64,000 nt of DNA from Ferribacterium limneticum (GTDB lineage: Bacteria > Pseudomonadota > Gammaproteobacteria > Burkholderiales > Rhodocyclaceae), in the NCBI RefSeq assembly GCF_020510585.1, contig NZ_CP075190.1, positions 3,284,001 through 3,348,000 of the forward strand, given 5' to 3'. Numbering within the stretch: position 1 is the first letter of the stretch; the number at the start of each line of letters is the position of its first letter. The position numbers and the translations under genes were made by a program. The notes beneath the pieces are model-generated. The model did no database searches and had not been told where the DNA came from. It saw only the letters and a program-made list of their open reading frames with translations. Shown here one piece after another: positions 53,663 to 62,108 of this stretch.

Positions 53663-56662
53663 CTAGTTCCGGCGCACACCGACCAGGCGTTGCAACTGGA
53701 GCAGCAGCGCCAGCGTCTCGTCGCGCGCGGCGAGGAGGTCCGGAATCAGGGAGCGTGATTCCTCGATCCTGCCATCGCGCCAGCAGTTGTCGATCTGGCT
53801 GGATATCTCGTGGATGCGGCGGTGCGGGCGGTCGATTTCGGCGAAAACGGGGTGGATTTCGTAGCGCCGCCGGCTGTCACCGAAGTACCAGCGGCCGAAT
53901 TCGCACCGGGTCGCATTGTCGAGGTGCGGAATCGGCGCCGGAAGCCCCTCGTTGGTCGCATAGACGATCTGGCTGACCCAGTTGCGCAGCTGGATCTCAG
54001 CGATCAGCATGGGGTAGTCGGCGGCATCCCAGTACAGATCGGCGATCGCCCGCCACATCGGGTCGGGCTGCCATTGCCTGACCCAGTCGACCACCACTGC
54101 GGCCGGCATCGGCCGGGCAATGCCGTAGCCCTGGGCATGATCGCAGTTGAGCTGAATCAGCAGGCGGCCATGCTCGACGGTCTCGACGCCTTCGGCGATG
54201 ATCTCGCGCTGGAAGGCGCTGGCCAGGCTGATGACGCCCTGGACGATGACCAGATTGTTGTAGTCGCTGAGAATTTCGCGGACAAAGCTCTGGTCGATCT
54301 TGATGATTTCGGCCGGCAGACGCTTGAGGTAGGTCAGCGAGGAATAGCCGGTGCCGAAGTCGTCGAGCGAGAAGCGCACGCCGAGGGCGCGGCATTCGTC
54401 GATGACCCGCGAGGTCTTGGCCACATCCTCCAGCGCAGCGGTCTCGAGGATTTCCATTTCCAGCAGATGGGCCACGTCCGGGTGGAGAAACAGCGCCGCC
54501 TTGAGCTTCTCGACGAACTCCGGGGCCTGCAACTGCTTGCTGGCGACATTGACGCTGACCGTCAGATCAAGCCCTTCCTGATGCCACACCTCCATCTGGG
54601 CGAGAACGGCTTCGATGACCCAGTCGCCGATCAGCTTGATCATCACGTCGTCGTTGATCAGCGGCAGGAACTCGCTCGGCGCCAGGACGCCGCGCTCGGG
54701 GTGGTTCCAGCGAATCAGCGCTTCGGCACCGGTCACCTTGCCCTGGCGCATGTTGACCTTGGGCTGGTAGTGGAGAACGAATTCGTGATCGTCCAGCGCC
54801 TGGCGGATGCGATTGACGTGGTCGCGCCGGCTGCGCGTGGTGCGATCCTGCTCGGCGTCGAAAATCTGGTAGCAGTTCTTGCCGGCCTGCTTGGCGCGGT
54901 ACATGGCCTGGTCGGCATGGCGCAACAGCGTGTCCGGGTCTTCGTCGTCGTTCGGGAAGAGCGCGACACCGATGCTGGCCGAAATACTGACGGCTTCGGG
55001 CAGGGACGTCAGCGGCATGGCGATCTGTCGTTGCAGCCGACGGATCGCTTCCTGGCATTCGCTTTCGCTGGAAAAGCCGAGCAGGAGCAGGACGAACTCG
55101 TCGCCACCGAGGCGGGCAACGGTGTCACCGCCGCGCATGATCTGGCGCATGCGGTTGGCGATTTCGATGAGCACCAAGTCGCCCGCACTATGGCCCCAGG
55201 TGTCGTTGACCGGCTTGAAGCCGTCGAGATCGAGATAGCAGATGGCCATCTGCGACGCCGTCCGGCGGGTCTGGGCGATGCCCTGAACGAGCCGGTCGGC
55301 GAGCAGGGTACGGTTAGGCAGTTCGGTCAGCGGATCGTAGTAGGCCATCTGCGTGAGCTGCGACTCCTGCGCCTTGAGGCGGCCGATGTCGGAGAAGACG
55401 GCGACGTAGTTGGTGAGCTTGCCGGCGCTGTCGCGCACTGCCGAGATCGACAACAGTTCAGGGTAAACCTCGCCGTATTTGTTGCGATTCCAGATTTCGC
55501 CGCGCCAGCTATCGGTTTCGTTGATGCTCTTCCACATCGCCTCGTAGAACTGAAGGTCGTGGCGACCGGACTTGAGGACGCGGGGGTTGCGGCCGATGAC
55601 TTCGCTGCGTTCCCAGCCGGTGATGCGCGAGAAGGCCGGATTGACGTCGAGAATATTGCCGGAGGCATCAGTCAGCGTAATGCCGTCGTGCGCGCTGCGG
55701 AAGGCAGTGGCGTGCAGGATCAGCTGTTTCTCGACGGCGAGTTGCGCCGCGTAGCGGTCGCCAAGTTCACGGTTGGCCGTGGCCAGCGAGCGGCGCGCCA
55801 GTTCGAGCCGGAAGAATAGAAAGGCCAGGAAGGCCGTGAGCAGAATGGCCAGCGCGTACAGCGCCGTGCGGTAGCGGGCGGCCGTGCGATAGGCCCGGGC
55901 ATGGCCATCGGCGTAGCCGAGTATCAGCTTGTCGAGTCGATCCTTGCTTCCCTGGGCGGAAATTTCCGCCATCAGGGCATCGAGCAAACGGATCCGCGCA
56001 CCTATGTTGTCGCCGTGGAGAATGATGTTGTCGACGACTTTTTTCTGCGCCGTCCCCGGCAGCAAATCGAGCAGTTCGTTGCGTGCCTTGACGACGCGTT
56101 CATCGCCTTCGAGGCTGGGGGTATGGGCAAAAGCCAGCACCTCTCGCGCATATTTTCCGACCGGACCGCGCAGGCTGCCGGGCTGCGATGGCAGGGGCTG
56201 GGCATCGACGAAGGCTGAGGCGGCAATCGGAAAGAAGGAGATCGAATTGCGCAAGACGGCATTCTCGCGCTTGAACTGATCAACCAGCCCGGCCTTGCGG
56301 CCCAGTGCAGCCGACAGTTCGCCGGCGGCGGTGGCAACCGCCGCCCGGTCGACCGCGGAGAGGAAGCCCGGGGCATCGCTCACCTCCCTGGCCAAGCCTT
56401 CGACCCGCCGCATGTAGTGGGTAATCGCGTCGTAATTGCGCACCTGCTCAAGGCGATTGGCCAGAATTTGCCCGTCGACACGCGCGTCAAGTTCGCCAAG
56501 GTCACGCAACTTCTGCGTGTAGGCGAAGTGCGCTTCAGGCGAGACGCTTTCGGCCAGAATGAACAGCCCGCTCAGCGCCGAGACGAAGAGTGCGACAAAA
56601 AGGCCAAGCCCCAGTCGGAGGCGCGGTGCGGGCATGCCCAGCAAGCGTTGGGAAAGCTTCAT
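53663..56662 (-). CDS. Membrane PAS-GGDEF-EAL c-di-GMP enzyme with C-terminal CZB-like zinc domain
   Basis: A 999-residue protein. Helix 1 (about 15-36), a periplasmic helical sensor resembling the DAHL type (about 40-262), helix 2 (about 264-286), PAS (about 310-425), GGDEF with intact GGDEF (about 522), EAL with intact EAL (about 644). A C-terminal ~120-residue domain with RCEFGRWYFGDSRR and spaced histidines resembles the chemoreceptor zinc-binding (CZB) domain. Both enzymatic motifs are intact, so it may make and break c-di-GMP. The start overlaps the di-haem peroxidase stop by 4 bases (ATGA), which fixes it. CZB domains sense zinc or oxidants in other cyclases, which fits the peroxidase neighbour. 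Confidence 0.88.
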   Translation of the reverse strand: MKLSQRLLGMPAPRLRLGLGLFVALFVSALSGLFILAESVSPEAHFAYTQKLRDLGELDARVDGQILANRLEQVRNYDAITHYMRRVEGLAREVSDAPGFLSAVDRAAVATAAGELSAALGRKAGLVDQFKRENAVLRNSISFFPIAASAFVDAQPLPSQPGSLRGPVGKYAREVLAFAHTPSLEGDERVVKARNELLDLLPGTAQKKVVDNIILHGDNIGARIRLLDALMAEISAQGSKDRLDKLILGYADGHARAYRTAARYRTALYALAILLTAFLAFLFFRLELARRSLATANRELGDRYAAQLAVEKQLILHATAFRSAHDGITLTDASGNILDVNPAFSRITGWERSEVIGRNPRVLKSGRHDLQFYEAMWKSINETDSWRGEIWNRNKYGEVYPELLSISAVRDSAGKLTNYVAVFSDIGRLKAQESQLTQMAYYDPLTELPNRTLLADRLVQGIAQTRRTASQMAICYLDLDGFKPVNDTWGHSAGDLVLIEIANRMRQIMRGGDTVARLGGDEFVLLLLGFSSESECQEAIRRLQRQIAMPLTSLPEAVSISASIGVALFPNDDEDPDTLLRHADQAMYRAKQAGKNCYQIFDAEQDRTTRSRRDHVNRIRQALDDHEFVLHYQPKVNMRQGKVTGAEALIRWNHPERGVLAPSEFLPLINDDVMIKLIGDWVIEAVLAQMEVWHQEGLDLTVSVNVASKQLQAPEFVEKLKAALFLHPDVAHLLEMEILETAALEDVAKTSRVIDECRALGVRFSLDDFGTGYSSLTYLKRLPAEIIKIDQSFVREILSDYNNLVIVQGVISLASAFQREIIAEGVETVEHGRLLIQLNCDHAQGYGIARPMPAAVVVDWVRQWQPDPMWRAIADLYWDAADYPMLIAEIQLRNWVSQIVYATNEGLPAPIPHLDNATRCEFGRWYFGDSRRRYEIHPVFAEIDRPHRRIHEISSQIDNCWRDGRIEESRSLIPDLLAARDETLALLLQLQRLVGVRRN

Positions 56663-57684
56663 TGCAGACGTTTTCCTTCCCACTCGCCGGTCAGTGTGCG
56701 CAGGAAGGCGACCAGCGCATTGACGTCCTCAGTGGACAGTTCGCGGCCGAGCTGGAAGCGCCCCATGACGATGACCGCTTCTTCAAGTGATCCGGCCGAG
56801 CCATCGTGGAAATAGGGTGGCGTGACCGCAACGTTGCGCAGGCTGGGTACCTTGAACACATTCTTGTCCTGATCGAGCCCGGTGACATTGAAGCGACCGA
56901 GGTCGGCCTGACGACCGGCATCGTCCTTGAGGTAACTGCCCATCACGCCAAAACGCTGGAACATGTTGCCGCCAACGCCGACTCCCTGATGGCAACTGGC
57001 GCAGCCGTAGTCGAGAAAACGCTGGTAGCCGGCGTGTTCGAGCGGGTCGAGCGCCGCCTTGTCGCCACGCAGGAAACGGTCAAAACGACTGTTCGGGGTG
57101 AGCAGCGTGCGCTCGTAGGCGGCAATCGCATCGACGATCGTTTCGCCGGTCATGCCCTGCTGGTAGATTCGGCTGAAGTCCTGGCGATAGCTCTCGTCGC
57201 GGCTCAGCTTGGGTATGACCTCGGCCCAGTTGGAGGCCATCTCGAGCGGATTGTGCACCGGCCCGGCGGCCTGCTCTTCAAGGCTGGCGGCGCGACCATC
57301 CCAGAACTGGACAAAATTCAGGCTGCTGTTGAATACCGTCGGGGCGTTGATGCCCCCTTTCCGGCCATCGATGCCGACCGAAACGGGCAGGCGGTCGCTG
57401 CCGCCGCTTTCGAGCTGGTGGCAGGTGGCACAGGAAACCTTGTCGTTATGCGAAAGACGGGGGTCGAAGAAAAGGCGTTTGCCAAGTGCGACTTTGTCCG
57501 CCGGCAGGTCCGGCACTGGGGGCAACGGCAACAGTGGGCCGGAACCCGACAGTGTGCCTGGCAACGAGGGGGTGTCGACGCTGACCACGGTTTTGTTCGA
57601 GGGAGCACCGGGACGCATACCCCAAAAGGCAGCAGCAACTGCCAAGGACACCAGCATTATTGCCAGAAATTTACGGAAATTCAT
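56659..57684 (-). CDS. Di-haem cytochrome c peroxidase / MauG-family protein
   Basis: A 341-residue periplasmic protein. The N-terminal hydrophobic segment (FLAIMLVSLAVAAAFWGM) is a signal or anchor. Two haem sites CxxCH: CATCHQLESGG (about residue 90) and CASCHQG (about 233), plus the family KVPSLRNVAVTPPYFHDGS containing the distal ligand region. Such enzymes reduce H2O2 with electrons from cytochrome c. Length and spacing are typical. The ATG at 57684 was chosen for the signal sequence. It is translationally coupled to the GGDEF-EAL-CZB gene. Confidence 0.9.
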   Translation of the reverse strand: MNFRKFLAIMLVSLAVAAAFWGMRPGAPSNKTVVSVDTPSLPGTLSGSGPLLPLPPVPDLPADKVALGKRLFFDPRLSHNDKVSCATCHQLESGGSDRLPVSVGIDGRKGGINAPTVFNSSLNFVQFWDGRAASLEEQAAGPVHNPLEMASNWAEVIPKLSRDESYRQDFSRIYQQGMTGETIVDAIAAYERTLLTPNSRFDRFLRGDKAALDPLEHAGYQRFLDYGCASCHQGVGVGGNMFQRFGVMGSYLKDDAGRQADLGRFNVTGLDQDKNVFKVPSLRNVAVTPPYFHDGSAGSLEEAVIVMGRFQLGRELSTEDVNALVAFLRTLTGEWEGKRLQ

Positions 57685-57757
57685 CGTTTTATTATAGAAC
57701 TGGCAAAGGTTTCGTGGCGAAAAGGCACGAAATCCGCCGGGCCAAACGAGGCAAAAG

Positions 57758-58291
57758 TCAGCCTCCGAGAAGAGCCACGGCGGGCAGAAACACTTCAGTG
57801 ACCAGCACCTGCTGCGCGCCGAGGCGATGCAGCGAGCGGCGGGCCCACAGGGTGTCGCCGGCCATGCCGAGAGCGGCGGCGCGCTGGAAAAGCGGGTGAC
57901 GCTTGTCGAGTCGGCGGAATTCGATGGCACCGCGTTGAAAGCCGGGATGGGTGAACAGCAGCGAGCCGAGCGAGTTGCTGCCGAGGCGGGACAGCCAGCG
58001 GCTCAGGCGGCCGTTGCTGGCGGTCGACAGCGTGGTGTGGGCAAAAATGACCGGGACGCCATCGCACTCCAGCGCCACCTCGCGAATCCAGGCCGGGTGG
58101 CGTGCTTGATCGAGGAGTATGCCTTCGTCGGCCAGCGCCCGGCCTTTTTCGTAACGCAGCAGGCGGACGCGAAACTGGTGGCTGTTGCGCTGGCAACGCG
58201 CCGTCAACGAACCGGGTTCGGTCAGCCAGGAGGCCAGGGCAGCATCGAGCGGCCCGCCGGTCGGGCGGGTGCGCCATTTGTTCGGAAGCAT
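57758..58291 (-). CDS. ubiC: Chorismate pyruvate-lyase
   Basis: A 177-residue enzyme that converts chorismate to 4-hydroxybenzoate, the first step of ubiquinone synthesis. Family features include WLTEPGSLT near the N-terminus, REVALECDGVPVIFAHTTL in the middle and the C-terminal LFQRAAALG..LWARRSLH. The start overlaps the DUF192 stop by one base (TAATG), which fixes it. No ubiA follows in the window. Confidence 0.92.
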   Translation of the reverse strand: MLPNKWRTRPTGGPLDAALASWLTEPGSLTARCQRNSHQFRVRLLRYEKGRALADEGILLDQARHPAWIREVALECDGVPVIFAHTTLSTASNGRLSRWLSRLGSNSLGSLLFTHPGFQRGAIEFRRLDKRHPLFQRAAALGMAGDTLWARRSLHRLGAQQVLVTEVFLPAVALLGG

Positions 58292-58731
58292 TATTGCGGA
58301 CGCGGCGCCTTGTCGAGACCGCCGAGCTTGACGCCGGGCTTGATGCCGCGCTGGGTGAACCAGCCGAGGTTCATTTCCAGCGCATAGCGGGCCGGGCGGC
58401 GGGCGCAGTGGTTGTCTTCGGTCTGCGGCTGCATGTCCTCGATATTGATGATCTTGCCCTCCGCATCCATGAAGGCGACCGAGAGCGGCAGCAGCGTGTT
58501 GCGCATCCACATGCAGTGGGTGTTTTCCTGGGTGAACACGAAGAGCATGCCGCGCTGGGTTGGCATGGCCTTGCGGTTCATCAGGCCGACCTGACGGTTC
58601 TGGTCGTTGGCCGCTACTTCCGCCTCGATGCGGTGGAAACCGGCGCTCAGTTCCATGACCGGCATGGCGTTCTGCGCCCAGGCGGTGCTCATGGCCAGTC
58701 CGGCCAGCAGGCCGGCGAGTCTCTTATTCAT
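58291..58731 (-). CDS. DUF192-family secreted protein
   Basis: A 146-residue protein with a clear signal peptide (MNKRLAGLLAGLAMSTAWA) and a DUF192 domain: RQVGLMNRKAMPTQRGMLF, TQENTHCMWMRNTLLPLS and the C-terminal ALEMNLGWFTQRGIKPG. The family is widespread and its function unknown. AAGGAAAA lies upstream of the ATG at 58731. It overlaps the rluE 3' end by 8 bases and the ubiC start by one. Confidence 0.9.
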   Translation of the reverse strand: MNKRLAGLLAGLAMSTAWAQNAMPVMELSAGFHRIEAEVAANDQNRQVGLMNRKAMPTQRGMLFVFTQENTHCMWMRNTLLPLSVAFMDAEGKIINIEDMQPQTEDNHCARRPARYALEMNLGWFTQRGIKPGVKLGGLDKAPRPQ

Positions 58732-59314
58732 TGAATTTTCCTTGCAAATCCAGGTAACTGCCGTCGATCTTTCGCCATTCACCCGGCGCCAGACCGTCCA
58801 GCGTCGCTGCCCCGATGGCAGCCCGTATCAGACGGAGCGTAGGATAACCGATGGCCGCCGTCATCCGCCGTACCTGGCGGTTCTTGCCTTCGGCAATGCG
58901 GATTTCCAGCCACGAAGTCGGGATCGCGGCGCGGAAGCGAATCGGCGGATCTCGCTGCCAGAGTCCGGGCGGTTCGCCGATCAGCCGTGCCTTGGCTGGC
59001 TTGGCGGTGAAGTCGGAAAGCGGGATGCCGGCGCGCAGTTTGTCCAGCGCCGCCTCGTCCGGCACGCCTTCGACCTGCGCCCAGTAGGTTTTTTCCTGCT
59101 TGTGTTTCGGGTCGGCGATCCACGCCTGCAGCTTGCCGTCGTCAGTCAGGATCAACAGGCCTTCGCTGTCGGCATCGAGCCGGCCGGCGACGTATACGCC
59201 CTTGACCGGGATGAATTCATCGAGCGCCCGCCACTTGCCCTCCGGCGTGAACTGGCTGAGGAAACCATAAGGCTTGTTGAAGAGGACGAGGGAAGACACG
59301 AGGGCGGGTTTCAC
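58724..59314 (-). CDS. rluE: 23S rRNA pseudouridine synthase, RluE type
   Basis: A 196-residue pseudouridine synthase of the RsuA/RluB/E/F family without an S4 domain, as in RluE. The catalytic aspartate is in VAGRLDADSEGLLILT (about residues 42-57). EKTYWAQVEG and the C-terminal EGKNRQVRRMTAAIGYPTLR are conserved. RluE modifies 23S rRNA at a uridine near position 2457 (E. coli numbering). First gene of the rluE-DUF192-ubiC unit; a family 1 repeat lies just upstream. Confidence 0.93.
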   Translation of the reverse strand: MKPALVSSLVLFNKPYGFLSQFTPEGKWRALDEFIPVKGVYVAGRLDADSEGLLILTDDGKLQAWIADPKHKQEKTYWAQVEGVPDEAALDKLRAGIPLSDFTAKPAKARLIGEPPGLWQRDPPIRFRAAIPTSWLEIRIAEGKNRQVRRMTAAIGYPTLRLIRAAIGAATLDGLAPGEWRKIDGSYLDLQGKFNE

Positions 59315-59325
59315 GAACTGGGCAG

Positions 59326-59362
59326 GATTTCAATTTTCGCCGATTTTTCCGGTTGACCGTAG
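59326..59362 (+). repeat. Family 1 dispersed repeat, copy 10
   Basis: Best-matching copy: ATTTCAATTTTCGCC then GATTTTTCCGGTTGACCGTA. It lies in the 165-base divergent gap between rluE and the YIP1-like gene and may overlap their promoters. Confidence 0.9.
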
Positions 59363-59479
59363 GAGTGGTCGGAAAAAGGCGGAACCGGCAAGGACCAACA
59401 GCCGTCCAAGTATTGTCCCGCTCCTGCCGTTGCCGCACCCGGCGCCCCGGCATATTTGGCGGCGACAAGGAGGTCCATC

Positions 59480-60085
59480 ATGTCCCTGACTCATTTCCCG
59501 GCGATGCTGATTTCTGAAACCGAGGGCTGGTCCGATATTGAACGCAGCCATCCGCCCGCCCGTTCCCTGATGTTCGGTCTGGTCATGCCGCTGTCGATCA
59601 TTCCCCCGGCGATGTACGCCTTTGCCGAGCGGGCTTATCCCGGTACGATTTTTCCGCTTTCCATACCGGCAATGACCGGCGGCCAGTTGCTGGCCAGCGG
59701 TATCATCCTCTTCGCCGTACAACTGGCCATGGTTTCCTTCATGGCCATGCTGATCCAGCGCATGACCAGCGACCAGGATCACGACCCCGGTTACGAGAAG
59801 GCCTACACGCTGGCGGCCATTGCACCGGTACCGCTGTGGCTGTCGTCACTGGCGCTGTTCGTGCCCAGCCTGACGGTCAATGTACTGGTCGTGGCCGCAG
59901 CCTGGGTCGCTTCGGCGGCGCTGATCCGGCACGGCATACGGCCGCTGCTCAAGGTTAGCGACGCGCGCAAGGCACATTACATCTCGAATCTGGTGACGGC
60001 GGCCGGTGTCATGGCCTGGTTTGGCCTGATGATCATTTCCGCCGCCCTGCTCAGCGTGCTGCACGGGCTCGCGGCGATGTTCTGA
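59480..60085 (+). CDS. YIP1-family inner-membrane protein
   Basis: A 201-residue protein with five hydrophobic segments. The pattern (WSDIERSHPP at the N-terminus, then helices with LFGLVMPLSIIPPAMYAF-like segments) fits YIP1-domain membrane proteins of betaproteobacteria. Function is unknown. The ATG at 59480 is chosen because AGGAGG lies eight bases upstream; the frame opens 8 codons earlier. Confidence 0.82.
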   Translation: MSLTHFPAMLISETEGWSDIERSHPPARSLMFGLVMPLSIIPPAMYAFAERAYPGTIFPLSIPAMTGGQLLASGIILFAVQLAMVSFMAMLIQRMTSDQDHDPGYEKAYTLAAIAPVPLWLSSLALFVPSLTVNVLVVAAAWVASAALIRHGIRPLLKVSDARKAHYISNLVTAAGVMAWFGLMIISAALLSVLHGLAAMF

Positions 60086-60092
60086 AGCCGCC

Positions 60093-60623
60093 TCAGGCGT
60101 GTAGCAGGCGAAAGCTGTCGAGAAAGGCCGACTTGGCGTCCACCGGCGTCAGCGGCCGGATGCTTTCGGGCAGGGGCCGAATGTCCCGAAGATTGGCCCA
60201 GGCTTCGGTCGAGTGCGGCATGAGGTCGCGCTTTTCCGTGGCCAGGGCAATCAGGTCGGCGACCTTGATCGCCGGATCCAGGTGCTCAAGATCGACAGCG
60301 AAACGCTCACCGATGATCTGCATGACGCGGGTTTCGATGGTGGTGAATTCCGGAAACAGGTTTTTCAGCGGCTTGACCATGTCGCCCAGATAGGCTTCGG
60401 CGGCGTCGTGCAGCAGGGCAGCCAGCCGTAGCGGCGCCGGCACCAGTTGCATGACCATCAGGCTGTGCTGGGCCACCGAATAGAATTCCCGCGTCTGGCC
60501 GTTGAAGCGGCACTGATAGGCAAGACCGTGCGCGATGTCCTCGATGGCGACATCGTCGATGCGCGGTCGGGTCAGGAAAAAACGGTGACCGAGAAAGGTC
60601 GAGACGTAGGGGCTGTCGGTCAT
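60093..60623 (-). CDS. HD-domain phosphohydrolase (YfbR-like)
   Basis: A 176-residue soluble protein. The metal-binding HD pattern is complete: QHSLMV, then LLHDAAEAYLGDMVKPLK, then a downstream aspartate in VADLIALATEKRDLM. This matches HD hydrolases acting on deoxynucleotide monophosphates or similar nucleotides. The ATG at 60623 (MTDSPYVSTF) lies 11 bases after the pterin dehydratase stop. The frame continues 57 codons upstream over that gene, which is only overlap. Confidence 0.85.
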   Translation of the reverse strand: MTDSPYVSTFLGHRFFLTRPRIDDVAIEDIAHGLAYQCRFNGQTREFYSVAQHSLMVMQLVPAPLRLAALLHDAAEAYLGDMVKPLKNLFPEFTTIETRVMQIIGERFAVDLEHLDPAIKVADLIALATEKRDLMPHSTEAWANLRDIRPLPESIRPLTPVDAKSAFLDSFRLLHA

Positions 60624-60633
60624 GGCCGCCAGT

Positions 60634-60975
60634 TTATACGCTGAACAGGCTGTGTTCGATCTTGGCGGCGCAGATGAAGTCGTTTTCCGACAGACCGCCG
60701 ATGGCGTGCGTCGAGTAGCGCACCCGGCACTGCCGGTAACCGACCTCGAGGTCGGGATGGTGATTCTCGCGATGCGAGATCCAGGCAATCGCATTCACAA
60801 AGGCCATGGTTTCGTAATAGTTGCGGAACTCGAATGTCTTGCTGATCTCGCCACCCGTTTGCCCCCAGCCATCGAGGCTCGGCAACAGCCGGTCGATTTT
60901 CTCCTGAGACAGCGGCAGGGTGCCGCCTTCGCAGGGCGTGCAGCGCTTTTCACTCAGATTGCAGACCGGTTCCAT
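60634..60975 (-). CDS. phhB: Pterin-4a-carbinolamine dehydratase
   Basis: A 113-residue protein of normal family length that dehydrates 4a-hydroxytetrahydropterin to recycle the cofactor of phenylalanine hydroxylase. The active-site histidines are in ISHRENHHPDLEVGY, and VRYSTHAIGGLSENDFICAAKI follows. Many bacteria keep it without a hydroxylase. The ATG at 60975 has GAGGAG upstream; an in-frame ATG at 61011 is possible. Confidence 0.93.
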   Translation of the reverse strand: MEPVCNLSEKRCTPCEGGTLPLSQEKIDRLLPSLDGWGQTGGEISKTFEFRNYYETMAFVNAIAWISHRENHHPDLEVGYRQCRVRYSTHAIGGLSENDFICAAKIEHSLFSV

Positions 60976-61032
60976 GGCATGACTCCTCGGTGGCGTCTTG
61001 ACGCCGGACAAAAGCGATCAGGCGCGGCGCCT

Positions 61033-61581
61033 TCAGTGATACGCGGGTGACTGTCGATGGGCAAATTCGCGGGCGGCCTGATTGTAATTGCTGATGGCGT
61101 CTACCCGGTCAACCGGCAGAACCGGTGCGGGAGTATCGACCGGGATGGCATTCGCCCTGGTCAGTGCTTGCGGCGTCATGAAATCTGCCTGGTGCGCGGC
61201 GGCGAGGAGCGCCGAGTAGACCGGATTGAACCGGCTGTTGGCGATGGCGCGCTGCGCCGGGTCGTCGATCAGGGATTGCAGGGAAATACGGGCTGCCGAA
61301 GTGTCCCGCCGGGCGGCAAGAACGTCAGCTTCCAGGGCGTCGGCTTGTTGAGGCACCGCAATGACCTGAGCGGTCAGGCTGGCGGTGGTCTGCGGCGAGG
61401 TCTCGGTTGTTCCCGTTGCCGCCAGAAGGCGGCCCTGCGGTGAGAGGCTGACAATGCTCGACGGCGTCTCGGCGGCGACCGCGTTCCTGGTTGCCGTCGT
61501 CACCAATGCCCCGGCAGCGAACGGGGTAATCGCGCTCACACTGCCGAGCGAGACGGGTTGGAAACTCAAACTGATGGCCAT
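61033..61581 (-). CDS. Hypothetical alanine-rich protein
   Basis: A 182-residue protein I do not recognise. It is rich in Ala, Ser, Thr and Gln, with a weakly hydrophobic start (VSLGSVSAITPFAAGALVTT) and a helical middle (ADALEADVLAARRDTSAARI). It has no cysteines and no signal peptide of normal form. The C-terminal IPVDTPAPVLPVDRVDAI is encoded in part by CGGTCAACCGG, the core of the family 1 repeat, but without its T-rich arm. It lies 23 bases after the DUF3460 gene and is probably co-transcribed. Confidence 0.65.
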   Translation of the reverse strand: MAISLSFQPVSLGSVSAITPFAAGALVTTATRNAVAAETPSSIVSLSPQGRLLAATGTTETSPQTTASLTAQVIAVPQQADALEADVLAARRDTSAARISLQSLIDDPAQRAIANSRFNPVYSALLAAAHQADFMTPQALTRANAIPVDTPAPVLPVDRVDAISNYNQAAREFAHRQSPAYH

Positions 61582-61604
61582 GGCGACGCTCTGCCGAAGT
61601 GCAC

Positions 61605-61874
61605 CTAATGCTTCGTGGCGCGCCAGGCCGAGCGGTAAAACCCGTAGCCGTCAGCCTCGGCACGATCCTGCTCGGCCTTTTGCTGGTCCGCCAGATCCAC
61701 CTTCTTGTCCCAGTAGAGCTGGCGTCCGTCGTGCTGGTCGACCAGCGCCTCGGGATGATCAACCAGGAACTGATCAATGAACTGCGTGTGTTCCGAGACA
61801 TATCCACGATCGATTTCGCCGGCCGGGTGCTCGGCGCTGCCCAGATGGAACAGCCTGCTGATGAAATTGCTCAT
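61605..61874 (-). CDS. DUF3460-family small protein
   Basis: An 89-residue soluble protein. The segment YVSEHTQFIDQFLVDHPEAL, then a GRQLYWDKKVDL segment, matches DUF3460, a small family confined mostly to betaproteobacteria with no known role. The ATG at 61874 follows AAAGGAAGG closely; the frame is open 5 codons further upstream. Confidence 0.82.
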   Translation of the reverse strand: MSNFISRLFHLGSAEHPAGEIDRGYVSEHTQFIDQFLVDHPEALVDQHDGRQLYWDKKVDLADQQKAEQDRAEADGYGFYRSAWRATKH

Positions 61875-62108
61875 CGTCCTTCCTTTCACGCCAGAAGGCC
61901 GCTTATTCGCCTCCTGACTTCAGGCGGCATCGAATTCCATTATGGTCAGGGCGCCGCACATGTCATGAATGGCCATATTGCTTCCATTCAGTCTTTCGAG
62001 TCAGCACGAACGACAAGGTTCCCGCCTACGATGTTTAGTCGATCCATCGACCAAAACAGCGGCGAAAGATGCGCGAGCCACGCTACGCGACTTGGCCCCG
62101 CTCTGGCG

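Noticed and set aside
53810..55819. A 669-codon plus-strand frame opposite the GGDEF-EAL gene
   Set aside because: Antisense shadow with no domain; GGDEF and EAL motifs are on the minus strand.
61103..61126. CGGTCAACCGG in the hypothetical gene as another family 1 repeat
   Set aside because: Only the short core matches; the T-run and the ATTTCAATTTT arm are missing, so chance is likely.
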